Part shown: positions 50,958 to 59,412 of the stretch, in pieces
How positions within the stretch are numbered: position 1 is the first letter of the stretch
Layout of the letters: every line of letters starts with the position of its first letter
DNA from: Maridesulfovibrio sp.
Lineage (GTDB): Bacteria > Desulfobacterota > Desulfovibrionia > Desulfovibrionales > Desulfovibrionaceae
NCBI RefSeq assembly: GCF_963667685.1
Contig: NZ_OY763931.1
Coordinates: forward strand, 124,001 to 188,000
DNA length: 64,000 nucleotides
Direction: 5' to 3'
The notes under the pieces: model-generated
Databases searched by the model: none
What the model saw: the letters and a program-made list of their open reading frames with translations, nothing else
Told to the model about the DNA's origin: nothing
Position numbers and translations under genes: made by a program

Positions 50958-52949
50958 TCAGCTCTCTAATAATTGTTTTTTACGTTCTTCAAGTTCAGCT
51001 ATTTCATCTTCAAGTACGGCCATTTTTTCCATCAGGCTGTCGGCCCACGCACTGGTCTCGGTATAGCGTGAATTGAGTTCCACCGCTGCGGCTCCATCAT
51101 TATACAGTTCGGGATCATTAAGCTGTTCTTCCATTTTTGCCTGATTTTCCAAGGTCTTTTCAAGATCTTTTTCGAGCTTTTCATATTCGGCCGTTTTGGG
51201 CTTCAACTCTTTATACAAGGCATTTCTGATTTCAGCCTGTCTCCGCTTATCCTCTTTGCTAAGTTTGCGGGTTGTAGACTTATTGCTTTCGTCAGTGTCA
51301 GATGAACAGGCAGACAATGCCGGTGCTGCAAGTTTTTCCTTGCGGTAGTTGTCGTATTCTTCAAAAGAGAAAAAAGTCTTAATGCCGTTGTCGGTCAATG
51401 CCCATATTTCGTCAGCCACCTCACCAAGCAGGTAGCGGTCATGGGCTACAAATAAGAGGGTTCCGTCATAGTCTTTCAGTGCCCGGATCAAACCTTCACG
51501 ACTTTCAAGGTCAAGATGGTTAGTCGGTTCGTCGAGAATGAGCAGGTTGGCCCGGGAGAGGAAAAGTGAGGCGAGAATCAGCCTGTTTTTTTCACCTCCG
51601 GAAAGCGCGGATATCTTGCGTTCAAAATATCCTTCTCCGAGCAGGAAAAGGCCGAGCACGCTTTTAAGCTGCTCCTCAGTGGTATCGGGATCGCAGAGGC
51701 GACGGATTTCGGAAAGCGCAGTTGCTTCATTGCGTAGAATCTCGTTCTGATGCTGACTGAAGTATGCAAGTGACGTATTCTGGCCGATCTTTGCAAATCC
51801 GGAGTTGGGTGTAAGAGTGCCCATTATTACTTTAAGCAGGGTCGATTTACCGGCACCGTTTGGTGCGGCAAGGGCGACCTTTTTGCCACGGAACAGCTGG
51901 AAATTGAGCAGCGGCCAGATGGATGGAGGTTTTCCGTCATAGGAAAATTCGAGATCAACAATGCTGATCGCCGCTTTGTCCCCTCGTGACGTCGGCGGAA
52001 GGCGGAAGCTAAGGGTTCTGCCGGAACGGTTGAGGTCGGCTTCTTCCTGAATCTTGTTCAGCTCTTTGGAAAGTTTTTCAACTTTCTTTATTTTGGACTG
52101 GGCCTGAGCTGCCTTGCGGGCTTTTACACGAAAGCGGTTGATGTAGGAGTTTTCTGCTTCAATCCGCGCGGAAAGCTTGGCCGCCTCGCGGTTGCGCTGT
52201 TCGGCATTTTCAGCCTGCCATTTCAGGAACTCGGTAAAGTTACCACGTCTAACTGTAGGACGCCCGGAGCCGAGGAAAAGTACATGGGTTCCGACTTTGT
52301 CCAGAAAAATACGGTCGTGCGCAACATAGATTACCGCACCACGGAAGGATAGCAGGTAGCTTTCCAGCCACTCAACAGCTTCAAGGTCAAGGTGGTTGGT
52401 AGGTTCATCAAGCAGCAGCAGGTCAGCCCCCTGCAACAGCACACGGCCAAGTTTGGCGCGTTCACGCCATCCACCGGAAAGCTCTTTAATCTTGCTGAGC
52501 ATGTCGTGTTCGGAGAAACCGAGTCCGGTCAGAATCGTGCGGGCTTTGTGTTCCGGGTTGTACCCGAATTGATGTTCCAGTTCAGCCTGTTTCTCTGAAA
52601 GGCGTTCCATAAGAGCCTGATCGTTTTTCTGTCCGGCTTCTTCCCATTGTTCCCAAAGTTTGTTCCATGACGGAAGAGCAGAAAGCACCCAGCTCAGCAG
52701 CGTATGTTCAAGTATTTCGCCGGTAAGTTCCTGTGCCACATAGCCGAGGCGCGCGCCTTTAGAGATGGAAAGCACTCCTGCATCAGGTTCGATTTTTCCG
52801 GCAATAAGCTTGAGAAGAGTGGATTTTCCGCAACCGTTGGGTCCGGCAACGGCGAGGCGCATACCTGCGCTTACTTCGAATGAAAGGTCGCTGAAAAGGT
52901 CTTCCCCGTTGTATGATTTCTCAAGGGATGAAATTGTAATTCTGGGCAT
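50958..52949 (-). CDS. ABC-F ATPase (Uup/YheS type)
   Basis: The 663-residue soluble protein has two ATPase domains: GPNGCGKSTLLKLIAG and ELSGGWRERAKLGRVL first, then APNGAGKSTLLKVIMG and LSGGEKNRLILASLF. Both have Walker B motifs ending DEPTNHLDLE. A long charged linker (about 245-310) joins them, and a coiled-coil tail (about 560-663) follows. ABC-F proteins bind the ribosome E-site and rescue stalled translation or aid ribosome assembly. The coiled-coil tail fits the Uup/YheS group. It precedes a Nudix gene on the same strand. Confidence 0.9.
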   Translation of the reverse strand: MPRITISSLEKSYNGEDLFSDLSFEVSAGMRLAVAGPNGCGKSTLLKLIAGKIEPDAGVLSISKGARLGYVAQELTGEILEHTLLSWVLSALPSWNKLWEQWEEAGQKNDQALMERLSEKQAELEHQFGYNPEHKARTILTGLGFSEHDMLSKIKELSGGWRERAKLGRVLLQGADLLLLDEPTNHLDLEAVEWLESYLLSFRGAVIYVAHDRIFLDKVGTHVLFLGSGRPTVRRGNFTEFLKWQAENAEQRNREAAKLSARIEAENSYINRFRVKARKAAQAQSKIKKVEKLSKELNKIQEEADLNRSGRTLSFRLPPTSRGDKAAISIVDLEFSYDGKPPSIWPLLNFQLFRGKKVALAAPNGAGKSTLLKVIMGTLTPNSGFAKIGQNTSLAYFSQHQNEILRNEATALSEIRRLCDPDTTEEQLKSVLGLFLLGEGYFERKISALSGGEKNRLILASLFLSRANLLILDEPTNHLDLESREGLIRALKDYDGTLLFVAHDRYLLGEVADEIWALTDNGIKTFFSFEEYDNYRKEKLAAPALSACSSDTDESNKSTTRKLSKEDKRRQAEIRNALYKELKPKTAEYEKLEKDLEKTLENQAKMEEQLNDPELYNDGAAAVELNSRYTETSAWADSLMEKMAVLEDEIAELEERKKQLLES

Positions 52950-53186
52950 CGTTTCTCCGGGGCAGTTCTTGTAGACCTTTCACAAGTAAAGGCAGAAATT
53001 TAATGGAATTTATTATATAGATGCGAAAAAAATAAGTGGCGCATCAGGCTGTGCTTGATCAGCAGTTTGAATATATGCTCAGCTCTCAGAATGCAAGGGT
53101 AAATGGGGTGTCAGCAAAGCTAAAAATTCAGCAATAGCAAAGAATAAAGTTTTGACCGCGCCGATGCTAAAAGATATTCAGGTTTC

Positions 53187-53471
53187 ATGAGCACATGGTA
53201 TGTATATCTGCTGCGTTGCAGTGATAATTCTCTCTATTGCGGTGTTACTACCGATCCCGAGCGCAGGCTGAAAGAGCATAATTCCGGTACAGGTGCTAAA
53301 TATACCCGTTGCCGGCTTCCGGTGGTTTTTGAAACGTATGAGTCCTTTCCGGATAAACGGTCTGCCTACCGCGTTGAATATGCAGTGAAACAGAAGCGGG
53401 CAGCCCATAAAGCAGATTTCCTGAAGTTGCTGGCAAGTCAAGCAGAAGCGGCAGAACATTCGCAAAATTAA
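53187..53471 (+). CDS. GIY-YIG domain protein (UPF0213/YhbQ-like)
   Basis: The 94-residue product has the GIY-YIG nuclease fold: WYVYLLRCSDNSLYCGVTT at the N-terminus (the GIY position reads VYLL, and YIG reads YCGV), PERRLKEHNSGTGAKYTR and EYAVKQKRAAHKADFL. Small members of this family act on DNA ends or are uncharacterised. The start lacks a strong ribosome binding site. It is divergent from the ABC-F gene. A weak hairpin follows at about 53479-53507. Confidence 0.85.
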   Translation: MSTWYVYLLRCSDNSLYCGVTTDPERRLKEHNSGTGAKYTRCRLPVVFETYESFPDKRSAYRVEYAVKQKRAAHKADFLKLLASQAEAAEHSQN

Positions 53472-53538
53472 AATCTACATGCACCGGATAAATTTTACCG
53501 GATGTGCAGACGTTGAGTAGCTCCTGAAGGCGGGGTGC

Positions 53539-54126
53539 TCATTCAAATTTAAACAAAGAATCTGAAGTCCGGTTGAAATTTTCCACTTCTTCCTGCTGAT
53601 CCGGGCTGAGATTATGCGGATCCCATTGCTTGCAAAGTTCCTGAGGCTCACGCGCCCGGTTACGTACGCGGATTACAGCAAGACTGCGTTTTCCGGTCGG
53701 GATGAAAGTTGTGCGTACCAGATGACAGTCGATATGTGCTGTAAAGCAGTCTATATCCTTACCCCTATTCATGCATTGCCCGACTGACACAGTAGACCAG
53801 TCTCCGATTTCAGGCATATCCACTGTTGCTGTTCGGTTCAGGATTAAACGTACGCTGGCTGTGCAGTTTTTGTTGTTGAAGTAGAAATCGTGATGAGTGA
53901 TATGTCTGAAAGTCCGTTTATCACTCCCGTCCGGAAAAAGTCTGCTGGAAACGTGCAGTTGTTTTCCTGTGGTGGTGAATTCTGAATCAAACGGAATAAG
54001 AAAAGGTTGTCCCGGTGCATGGTTAGCACCGGAACAACCTGTAATAATCATTGTCATCAGATACAAAGCAAACATCAAGAGAGGCTTGAAACGGCCTTTC
54101 GCAGTATGCTTGAAAGTCGGCATCAT
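53539..54126 (-). CDS. Lipoprotein of unknown function
   Basis: The 195-residue product has a lipoprotein signal, with a positively charged start and lipobox Ile-Thr-Gly-Cys near residues 28-31, so it should be a membrane-anchored lipoprotein facing the periplasm or outer membrane. The mature part has four to six cysteines but no domain I know. Its start follows the stop of the sigma-54 activator gene directly, so it is probably translated together with it. It may be a conserved Desulfovibrio lipoprotein; no function can be assigned. Confidence 0.7.
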   Translation of the reverse strand: MMPTFKHTAKGRFKPLLMFALYLMTMIITGCSGANHAPGQPFLIPFDSEFTTTGKQLHVSSRLFPDGSDKRTFRHITHHDFYFNNKNCTASVRLILNRTATVDMPEIGDWSTVSVGQCMNRGKDIDCFTAHIDCHLVRTTFIPTGKRSLAVIRVRNRAREPQELCKQWDPHNLSPDQQEEVENFNRTSDSLFKFE

Positions 54127-55707
54127 TTATTTCTTCTTCTTTGCGCCTGCGTATTTTTTGACGTCAATGTTGTACTTTTTGACCTTGTAGTTGACGATGC
54201 GGTAGCTGACTCTCAGGTCGCGTGCCGCTTGCAGCATGTTCCCACGAGCTTTTTTCAGGGAATCTACCAGCAGTTCCTGCTCAAATTTAGCCACGGCTTC
54301 ACCGAATGACAGTGAGGTGTCAGTGGCGGTGGATTCTGCTGTCTGCAAAGTCGGTGGCAGATGGTAGGTTCTGATAACCTCTTCTTCGCAGATGAGAACA
54401 GCACGTTCAATGCAGTTCTTCAGTTCACGAACGTTTCCCGGCCAGTGGTACTGGGTAAACAGGTCAATTGCCGGGCTGGAGATACGTTTGATCTCTTTAC
54501 CGTATTCCTCTGAAAACATGTCGAGGAATTTTTCAGCCAGCGGCAGGATGTCTTCCCGTCTTTCGCGCAGATGCGGGATAAAAATCGGGAAAACATTGAT
54601 GCGGTAAAAAAGGTCTTCCCTGAATTTACCTTCACGCAGCAGTGTTTCAAGGGGCTGGTGGGTCGCGCAGATCAGGCGGACGTCAACAGCTATGGGCTGC
54701 TCGGAGCCGACACGTTGAATTTCCTTTTCCTGAATTGCGCGCAGAACCTTGGCCTGTGCATCAAGTGAAAGTTCCCCGATTTCGTCAAGGAACAGGGTTC
54801 CGTTGTTAGCGATTTCAAAGAGGCCACGCTTATTCTGATAGGCTCCTGTGAATGCACCTTTCTGGTGACCGAAAAGTTCACTCTCGACCAGCTCTGCGGG
54901 CAGGGCTGCGCAGTTCAGTTTTACCAGCGGTTTGTCCCTTCTGGGGCTGCAGGAATGGATAGCTTCGGCAAGAAGTTCTTTACCTGTTCCTGATTCCCCG
55001 CGCAGCAGTGCGGTCGCACGGCTGGGGCCGACCTGACGGGCCTGTCTGAGAACCTGCTTCATGCTCTTTGATGTTGCCACGAAGTCCGCAGGCGGCGGAA
55101 CATCCACCGCTCCCGGCATCATCCCCTGCGAAAGCATCTGGGCCTGCAGGGACATTTCTTCCTGTAAGCGGGATACCTGATTGGAGATAAGGGCCGCAAC
55201 AACTTCAAGGAACTGTTTGTGTTCCAGAAGATTATCCATAGGCAGGATCGGGGCGTCAACACTCAGTGCTCCGAGAACTTCCTGATTACCGTCAGAGTCA
55301 GTGCTTTTGATAGGTACGCAGATGAATGACAGCTTTTTCTGTTCTTCCTCCGACCTGTTGAAAGCTTTATTCAACAGCTGGTTGTCTTCCGACATTCTGG
55401 GAATGATTACAGATTCGCCTGTTTCGTAAACCTTGCCAACAACCCCTTTACCCGGTGCGTAAGTCGCAGTGTAATCCTTGGCCGGGCTGTGGGTTATGGA
55501 AAGTTTCAATTTTTCAGATTCCGGGTCCATGATGGCCAGGAATGCACGCGGGAAGTGGAGGTCTTTGGACAGAACTTCAAGGATCGCGTTGAGGCTTGGT
55601 TCCAAATCGTGATGGGGAGCTACCGAGTCAAGAATTTCATTCAAAGTTGAAAGATATATATTATCCACTCGTTCCGTCAGTCCGTTTCTAGTCATTTCGT
55701 TACTCAT
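54127..55707 (-). CDS. Sigma-54-dependent activator, NifA-like (GAF-AAA-Fis)
   Basis: The 526-residue product has a GAF domain (about 20-190), an AAA+ domain (about 215-445) with GESGTGKELLAEAIH, GAFTGA for contact with sigma-54 and the Walker B region (NNGTLFLDEIGEL), and a Fis-type helix-turn-helix (about 475-515; GNMLQAARDLRVSYRIVNYKV). It remodels the sigma-54 polymerase at promoters with a TGGC-N8-TTGC core. The GAF domain suggests a small-ligand signal (in NifA, 2-oxoglutarate or redox). Domain order fits NifA, but no nif genes are nearby. A lipoprotein gene follows at once. Confidence 0.9.
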   Translation of the reverse strand: MSNEMTRNGLTERVDNIYLSTLNEILDSVAPHHDLEPSLNAILEVLSKDLHFPRAFLAIMDPESEKLKLSITHSPAKDYTATYAPGKGVVGKVYETGESVIIPRMSEDNQLLNKAFNRSEEEQKKLSFICVPIKSTDSDGNQEVLGALSVDAPILPMDNLLEHKQFLEVVAALISNQVSRLQEEMSLQAQMLSQGMMPGAVDVPPPADFVATSKSMKQVLRQARQVGPSRATALLRGESGTGKELLAEAIHSCSPRRDKPLVKLNCAALPAELVESELFGHQKGAFTGAYQNKRGLFEIANNGTLFLDEIGELSLDAQAKVLRAIQEKEIQRVGSEQPIAVDVRLICATHQPLETLLREGKFREDLFYRINVFPIFIPHLRERREDILPLAEKFLDMFSEEYGKEIKRISSPAIDLFTQYHWPGNVRELKNCIERAVLICEEEVIRTYHLPPTLQTAESTATDTSLSFGEAVAKFEQELLVDSLKKARGNMLQAARDLRVSYRIVNYKVKKYNIDVKKYAGAKKKK

Positions 55708-55824
55708 GCCGTCCAGGCTGTTTTAGTTTGCAGCTTTGTCGGAGCTGTATAGGCTCCGTGGTTCCGGCCTAAAATTTTGATGGCGCATCGGGAGTATCCT
55801 CCCGTGATGGTATACTGTTCTGTA

Positions 55825-55856
55825 AAATCGACAGCCGCATGTCATCATGCGGCTGC
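55825..55856 (-). terminator. Intrinsic terminator after iorB
   Basis: CAGCCGCATG (55832-55841) pairs perfectly with CATGCGGCTG (55846-55855); on the minus strand TCGATTTT follows. Confidence 0.85.
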
Positions 55857-55867
55857 CGGTTATTTAC

Positions 55868-56455
55868 TTAAGAAATTGCCTTAACTCCGAGTTCCAGAGC
55901 CTTCAGGTTGATATCCGCAATTTTTGGTTTCATGGCTGATTTAATAGTTTCAGCCAGTTCTTCAGGTTTCAGCGGGATGCACCCCGTGGCGCAGAGCGCT
56001 CCGAGCATGGCAATGTTACCGCTCTGCACGGCTCCGGCTTCAAGGCCTAAGCTCTGGCAGGGCAGGTAGTATGCTTTTCCGGCACAGGCATCAATCTTTT
56101 CCTTGATAATTTCAAGGGGGGTGCTTTCTGCCTTACCGGTACATACGGCTAGCGGTGGAATGTATTCGGTGCTTGAAAGCACGATTCCGCCTGGTTTCAG
56201 GTAGGGCAAAGCTCGCAGGGTTTCCAGAGGCTCAAAGCCGAGAATCACGTCTGCTTCACCGTGTCCGATTTTGGGAGAGGCCAGACCTATCAACAGTGCT
56301 GATTCAACAACACCGCCGCGCTGGGCCATTCCGTGAATTTCACCGGCAGTAACATCAATACCACAGTCAAGAACCGCCTGCGCGAGGAGGTTGGTGGCTG
56401 TCAGGGTACCCTGTCCGCCGACCCCGGTCATGAATATACGCAACTTCGTATCCAT
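55868..56455 (-). CDS. iorB: Indolepyruvate ferredoxin oxidoreductase, beta subunit
   Basis: The 195-residue product is the gamma-like domain of 2-oxoacid oxidoreductases: MTGVGGQGTLTATNLLAQAVL near residue 10 and GEIHGMAQRGGVVESALLIG near 38. With IorA it oxidises indolepyruvate and other aryl pyruvates to aryl-acetyl-CoA, passing electrons to ferredoxin. Its start overlaps the iorA stop by 1 bp. The gene order iorA-iorB on the minus strand is the normal one. A terminator follows. Confidence 0.93.
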   Translation of the reverse strand: MDTKLRIFMTGVGGQGTLTATNLLAQAVLDCGIDVTAGEIHGMAQRGGVVESALLIGLASPKIGHGEADVILGFEPLETLRALPYLKPGGIVLSSTEYIPPLAVCTGKAESTPLEIIKEKIDACAGKAYYLPCQSLGLEAGAVQSGNIAMLGALCATGCIPLKPEELAETIKSAMKPKIADINLKALELGVKAIS

Positions 56456-58299
56456 TAGCTGCTCCTTTTCCGGGCTTTAATATCTTTAGTCAGCTGCAGG
56501 CAGAGCATACAGCCGGAACAAAGTATTTCGTTGATCTCAACACCTTCCGCAGTCTTTTCGAATGCGGGACAGGCCAGCTCTTCCATTACCTTGAGCACTT
56601 CTTCGGTCTGGTTCTCGACGTAAGCGGCACGTACGGGGGCTTTCTTAAGGGTTCTGCGGGCGAATAGCGGGCAGGGGTCCTTAGCGATAAGAACCCGAAC
56701 ACCACTCATCTCTTTGAGTTCCTCAAGAGCCTTGGTGGTAGCTTTCTGGTTCAGAGGGCTTACAGTGCGTATTTCTGTTACACCGCAGCCTTTAACGATT
56801 GACTCGATGTCCACCTGCGCTGGGTTGGAGCCGAGCACGGTAGTTTCTACACCGGGATGGGGCTGGTGCCCGGTCATGGCGGTGGTGGAGTTATCAAGGA
56901 TTACCAGCAGGATATTGTGCCTGTTGAATACGGCGTTAATAAGACCTGTGATACCGGAGTGGAAGAAGGTTGAGTCACCGATGAAACCAACAACAGTCTG
57001 TCCTGCTGCTCGTGCAGCACCGGAACCGGCAGAGATGGAGGAGCCCATGCAAAGCAGAAAGTCCGCAGCGTTAAGCGGGGGAAGGATACCGAGTGTGTAG
57101 CAACCGATATCTGAAGAACATACTGCATCCGGTCCGAAAACTTTTTTAACTGCGTAGTAGGCGGCACGGTGAGTACAGCCAGCACATAAGTTCGGTGGGC
57201 GTGTAGGCAGTCCTTCTTCGGCTGGGCAGTTATCTACTTTTACCGCTTCCATACCCAGAACTTCGCGGATGATCGCGGTAATATTCAGGGTGGAGTACTC
57301 GTCGTTGCGGGGCAGCAGGGCATTATCTTTACCGATAATTTCTACTGTGAGGGCATTTTTCTGGGCCAGAATCCTGATTTCATTCTCAAGGAAAGGCTCG
57401 AGTTCTTCAAGAACAACGACTTTTTCCACGGACGAGATGAAGTCGGTGAGCATCTTGGTGGGCAGCGGATAAGTGAAGCCCAGATCAAGAATTTTAAATT
57501 TGTCGCCAAGTCCGGTATCTGCCAGTGCGTCTGCGAGATATGCTCTACATATACCGGAAGCAACTATACCGATTTTCCCGTTTCCGGAAACTTTGTTGTA
57601 CTTGGATGTCTCGGACATTTCGCGCAGCTTTTTTAGCTTATTGAGCAGATCTACGTGCATTCTGCGTGCAAAAGCCGGGATGGGTACGAATTGTGCCGGA
57701 TTCTTTTTAAAACCTTCAGCCGGAGCAAGTTTGGCAATTTCACCGTATTCCACAGGTCCGCGCAGATGGTTCACACGGGTGGTGGTGCGCAGAAGGAAAG
57801 GAGAAGACATTTCGCGGGACAGGTTTAAAGCGTCACGGGTCATGTCTTTTGCTTCCTGGGCGGAAGAAGGCTCAAAGCAGGGAATTCCTGCAAGGCGTGC
57901 GTAGTAACGGTTATCCTGCTCGTTCTGACTGGAGTGACATCCGGGATCGTCTGCGGAGAGCAGAACCATGCCGCCGGGAGTGCCGGTATAGGCCAGAGTC
58001 ATAAGCGGATCAGCGGCGACGTTTACGCCGACATGTTTCATAGTGGTCAGGGTCATTGCACCGGCAAGGGTGGCACCGCCGCCAACTTCCAGCGCGACCT
58101 TTTCATTGACCGAGTATTCGAAAGTGTATTCGCCTTCCGGGGAAAGACGGAAGAAAGTGTCCGGAACTTCGGAGGAGGGGGTGCCGGGATAACAGGTAAC
58201 AACCTGAATACCGGCTTCAATAGCGCCTCGGACAATGGCTTCATTGCCGAGAAGCAGTTTTTTCATGCCCGGACTGTCCTTAAGAAGTGGGTGAGCCAT
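56455..58299 (-). CDS. iorA: Indolepyruvate ferredoxin oxidoreductase, alpha subunit
   Basis: The 614-residue product has the pyrimidine domain (YPGTPSSEVPDTF near 40), the thiamine-diphosphate domain (FIGDSTFFHSGITGLINAV near 430) and a short cysteine tail. It decarboxylates aryl pyruvates on thiamine diphosphate. The canonical tail has two 4Fe-4S sites from two CX2CX2CX3CP motifs; here only CPAF and CSGCMLC remain (near 575 and 595), exactly four cysteines, so probably one cluster instead of two. It overlaps iorB by 1 bp. The hairpin at 58363-58399 lies upstream. Confidence 0.92.
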   Translation of the reverse strand: MAHPLLKDSPGMKKLLLGNEAIVRGAIEAGIQVVTCYPGTPSSEVPDTFFRLSPEGEYTFEYSVNEKVALEVGGGATLAGAMTLTTMKHVGVNVAADPLMTLAYTGTPGGMVLLSADDPGCHSSQNEQDNRYYARLAGIPCFEPSSAQEAKDMTRDALNLSREMSSPFLLRTTTRVNHLRGPVEYGEIAKLAPAEGFKKNPAQFVPIPAFARRMHVDLLNKLKKLREMSETSKYNKVSGNGKIGIVASGICRAYLADALADTGLGDKFKILDLGFTYPLPTKMLTDFISSVEKVVVLEELEPFLENEIRILAQKNALTVEIIGKDNALLPRNDEYSTLNITAIIREVLGMEAVKVDNCPAEEGLPTRPPNLCAGCTHRAAYYAVKKVFGPDAVCSSDIGCYTLGILPPLNAADFLLCMGSSISAGSGAARAAGQTVVGFIGDSTFFHSGITGLINAVFNRHNILLVILDNSTTAMTGHQPHPGVETTVLGSNPAQVDIESIVKGCGVTEIRTVSPLNQKATTKALEELKEMSGVRVLIAKDPCPLFARRTLKKAPVRAAYVENQTEEVLKVMEELACPAFEKTAEGVEINEILCSGCMLCLQLTKDIKARKRSS

Positions 58300-58362
58300 G
58301 AATGTGCTCCTTAGGTCATGTGGTTAACAGAAAGTTCACAAACTCACGACTATTGAGTCTCA

Positions 58363-58399
58363 GGGGGGATCCGGCCCCATCGGTTAATGCCGGAGCCCC
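58363..58399. other. Hairpin between the TPR membrane protein gene and iorA
   Basis: GGGGATCCGGC (58366 onward) pairs with GCCGGAGCCCC (ending near 58399) with one mismatch. No T-run follows on either strand, so it is not a normal terminator. It may tune expression between the two same-strand genes. Confidence 0.45.
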
Positions 58400-58455
58400 G
58401 GTCTGCGTCTCATTACATCACGCAGTCGTATACTTATGATCAGCCTGTGGTAAAT

Positions 58456-59106
58456 TTAGAGTTTGGCTTTGAGTTCGTTGATTTTGATTTTGAAATACGG
58501 AGCTTCCTGCGGGGAGCTGGCCAGCAGACCCTGATAAGCATCAATCGCAAGCTGGAATTTCCCGGCCTGTTCTGCGGCTTCTGCCTGAACTCTTCCTATT
58601 GTTGCTGCGAACTCTTCACCTGCGCTGTTCTTGAGAGCCTCCAGAATGGGAAGAGCTTCAGCTGCCTTGTTATCGAGTATCAGGCACTTCGCTTCGCCAA
58701 GACCTGCAACAGGAGCCATTTCCGGGCTGGATTTACCAACAGCTGCCCATGCTGCTTTTGCATCTGCAAAGCGGGAGATCTCCATTAAGGATTTAGCCAG
58801 TGCCAGCTGAACAGCAGGTTTCATGGATGACGGAGCGTCCTTTTCGAAGTCAGCCAGTGCTTTGACCTGCTCTTCTCCACTGTATTTGATCAAGATGGAG
58901 CCCATTTCACTTTGGGCTGTGATCAACTGTTGCTGGTTCATGTATTTGAACCCGGCCGCTCCACCTGCAATGAGGATAATAGCCGCAATTCCGGCTGCAA
59001 TCAATTTTCCGTTCTTAATAATGTAGTCGAGAACAGGGTGCAGGCTGTCGGGAGTGGATTCGTGAACCTGATTCAGAATGTCCTGTGTAGTGTTTTGTTC
59101 TTCCAT
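58456..59106 (-). CDS. Membrane-anchored TPR protein (YfgM-like)
   Basis: The 216-residue product has a cytoplasmic N-terminus of about 33 residues, one membrane span (about 34-53), and a TPR-like helical domain (about 60-216) facing the periplasm. Layout and length fit YfgM, which assists secreted and envelope protein folding at the SecYEG translocon. Helical repeats such as FADAKAAWAAVGKSSPEMA are seen. YfgM is often next to bamB or der, which are not here. It lies 156 bp upstream of iorA on the same strand. Confidence 0.7.
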   Translation of the reverse strand: MEEQNTTQDILNQVHESTPDSLHPVLDYIIKNGKLIAAGIAAIILIAGGAAGFKYMNQQQLITAQSEMGSILIKYSGEEQVKALADFEKDAPSSMKPAVQLALAKSLMEISRFADAKAAWAAVGKSSPEMAPVAGLGEAKCLILDNKAAEALPILEALKNSAGEEFAATIGRVQAEAAEQAGKFQLAIDAYQGLLASSPQEAPYFKIKINELKAKL

Positions 59107-59412
59107 TTTAAAGGAATGCCTCCATGAAAAATTTATACAAAGTTGAAGTGCGCTATATAAAGCAGTCTGACAAAAAGGTCAAAAACGAATGTTTCGTTTA
59201 AGTGGCTGTAAAAACTGGTTTAAGTGTAAAGTGTTTGAAAAAGCTTACAAAAAAAGAAAAAATAATTTCACATATTTTCCAGTAAAATGCCCCGAAGACC
59301 GTTTACATTGGTAAATGGTAGTTGACTTTTTTGCAATATCCTTAGTAGCCAAAAAGGATGAATCGGCGGAAATAATGATAATTCAGTCAATATAAATTTT
59401 TTGAGGTGTATT
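59107..59412. other. Intergenic region between the TPR gene and proA
   Basis: This 306-bp gap holds divergent promoters. A TTGACT near 59320 and AT-rich sequence suggest a proA promoter, but I cannot fix a good -10. No gene or strong inverted repeat is seen. Confidence 0.4.
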
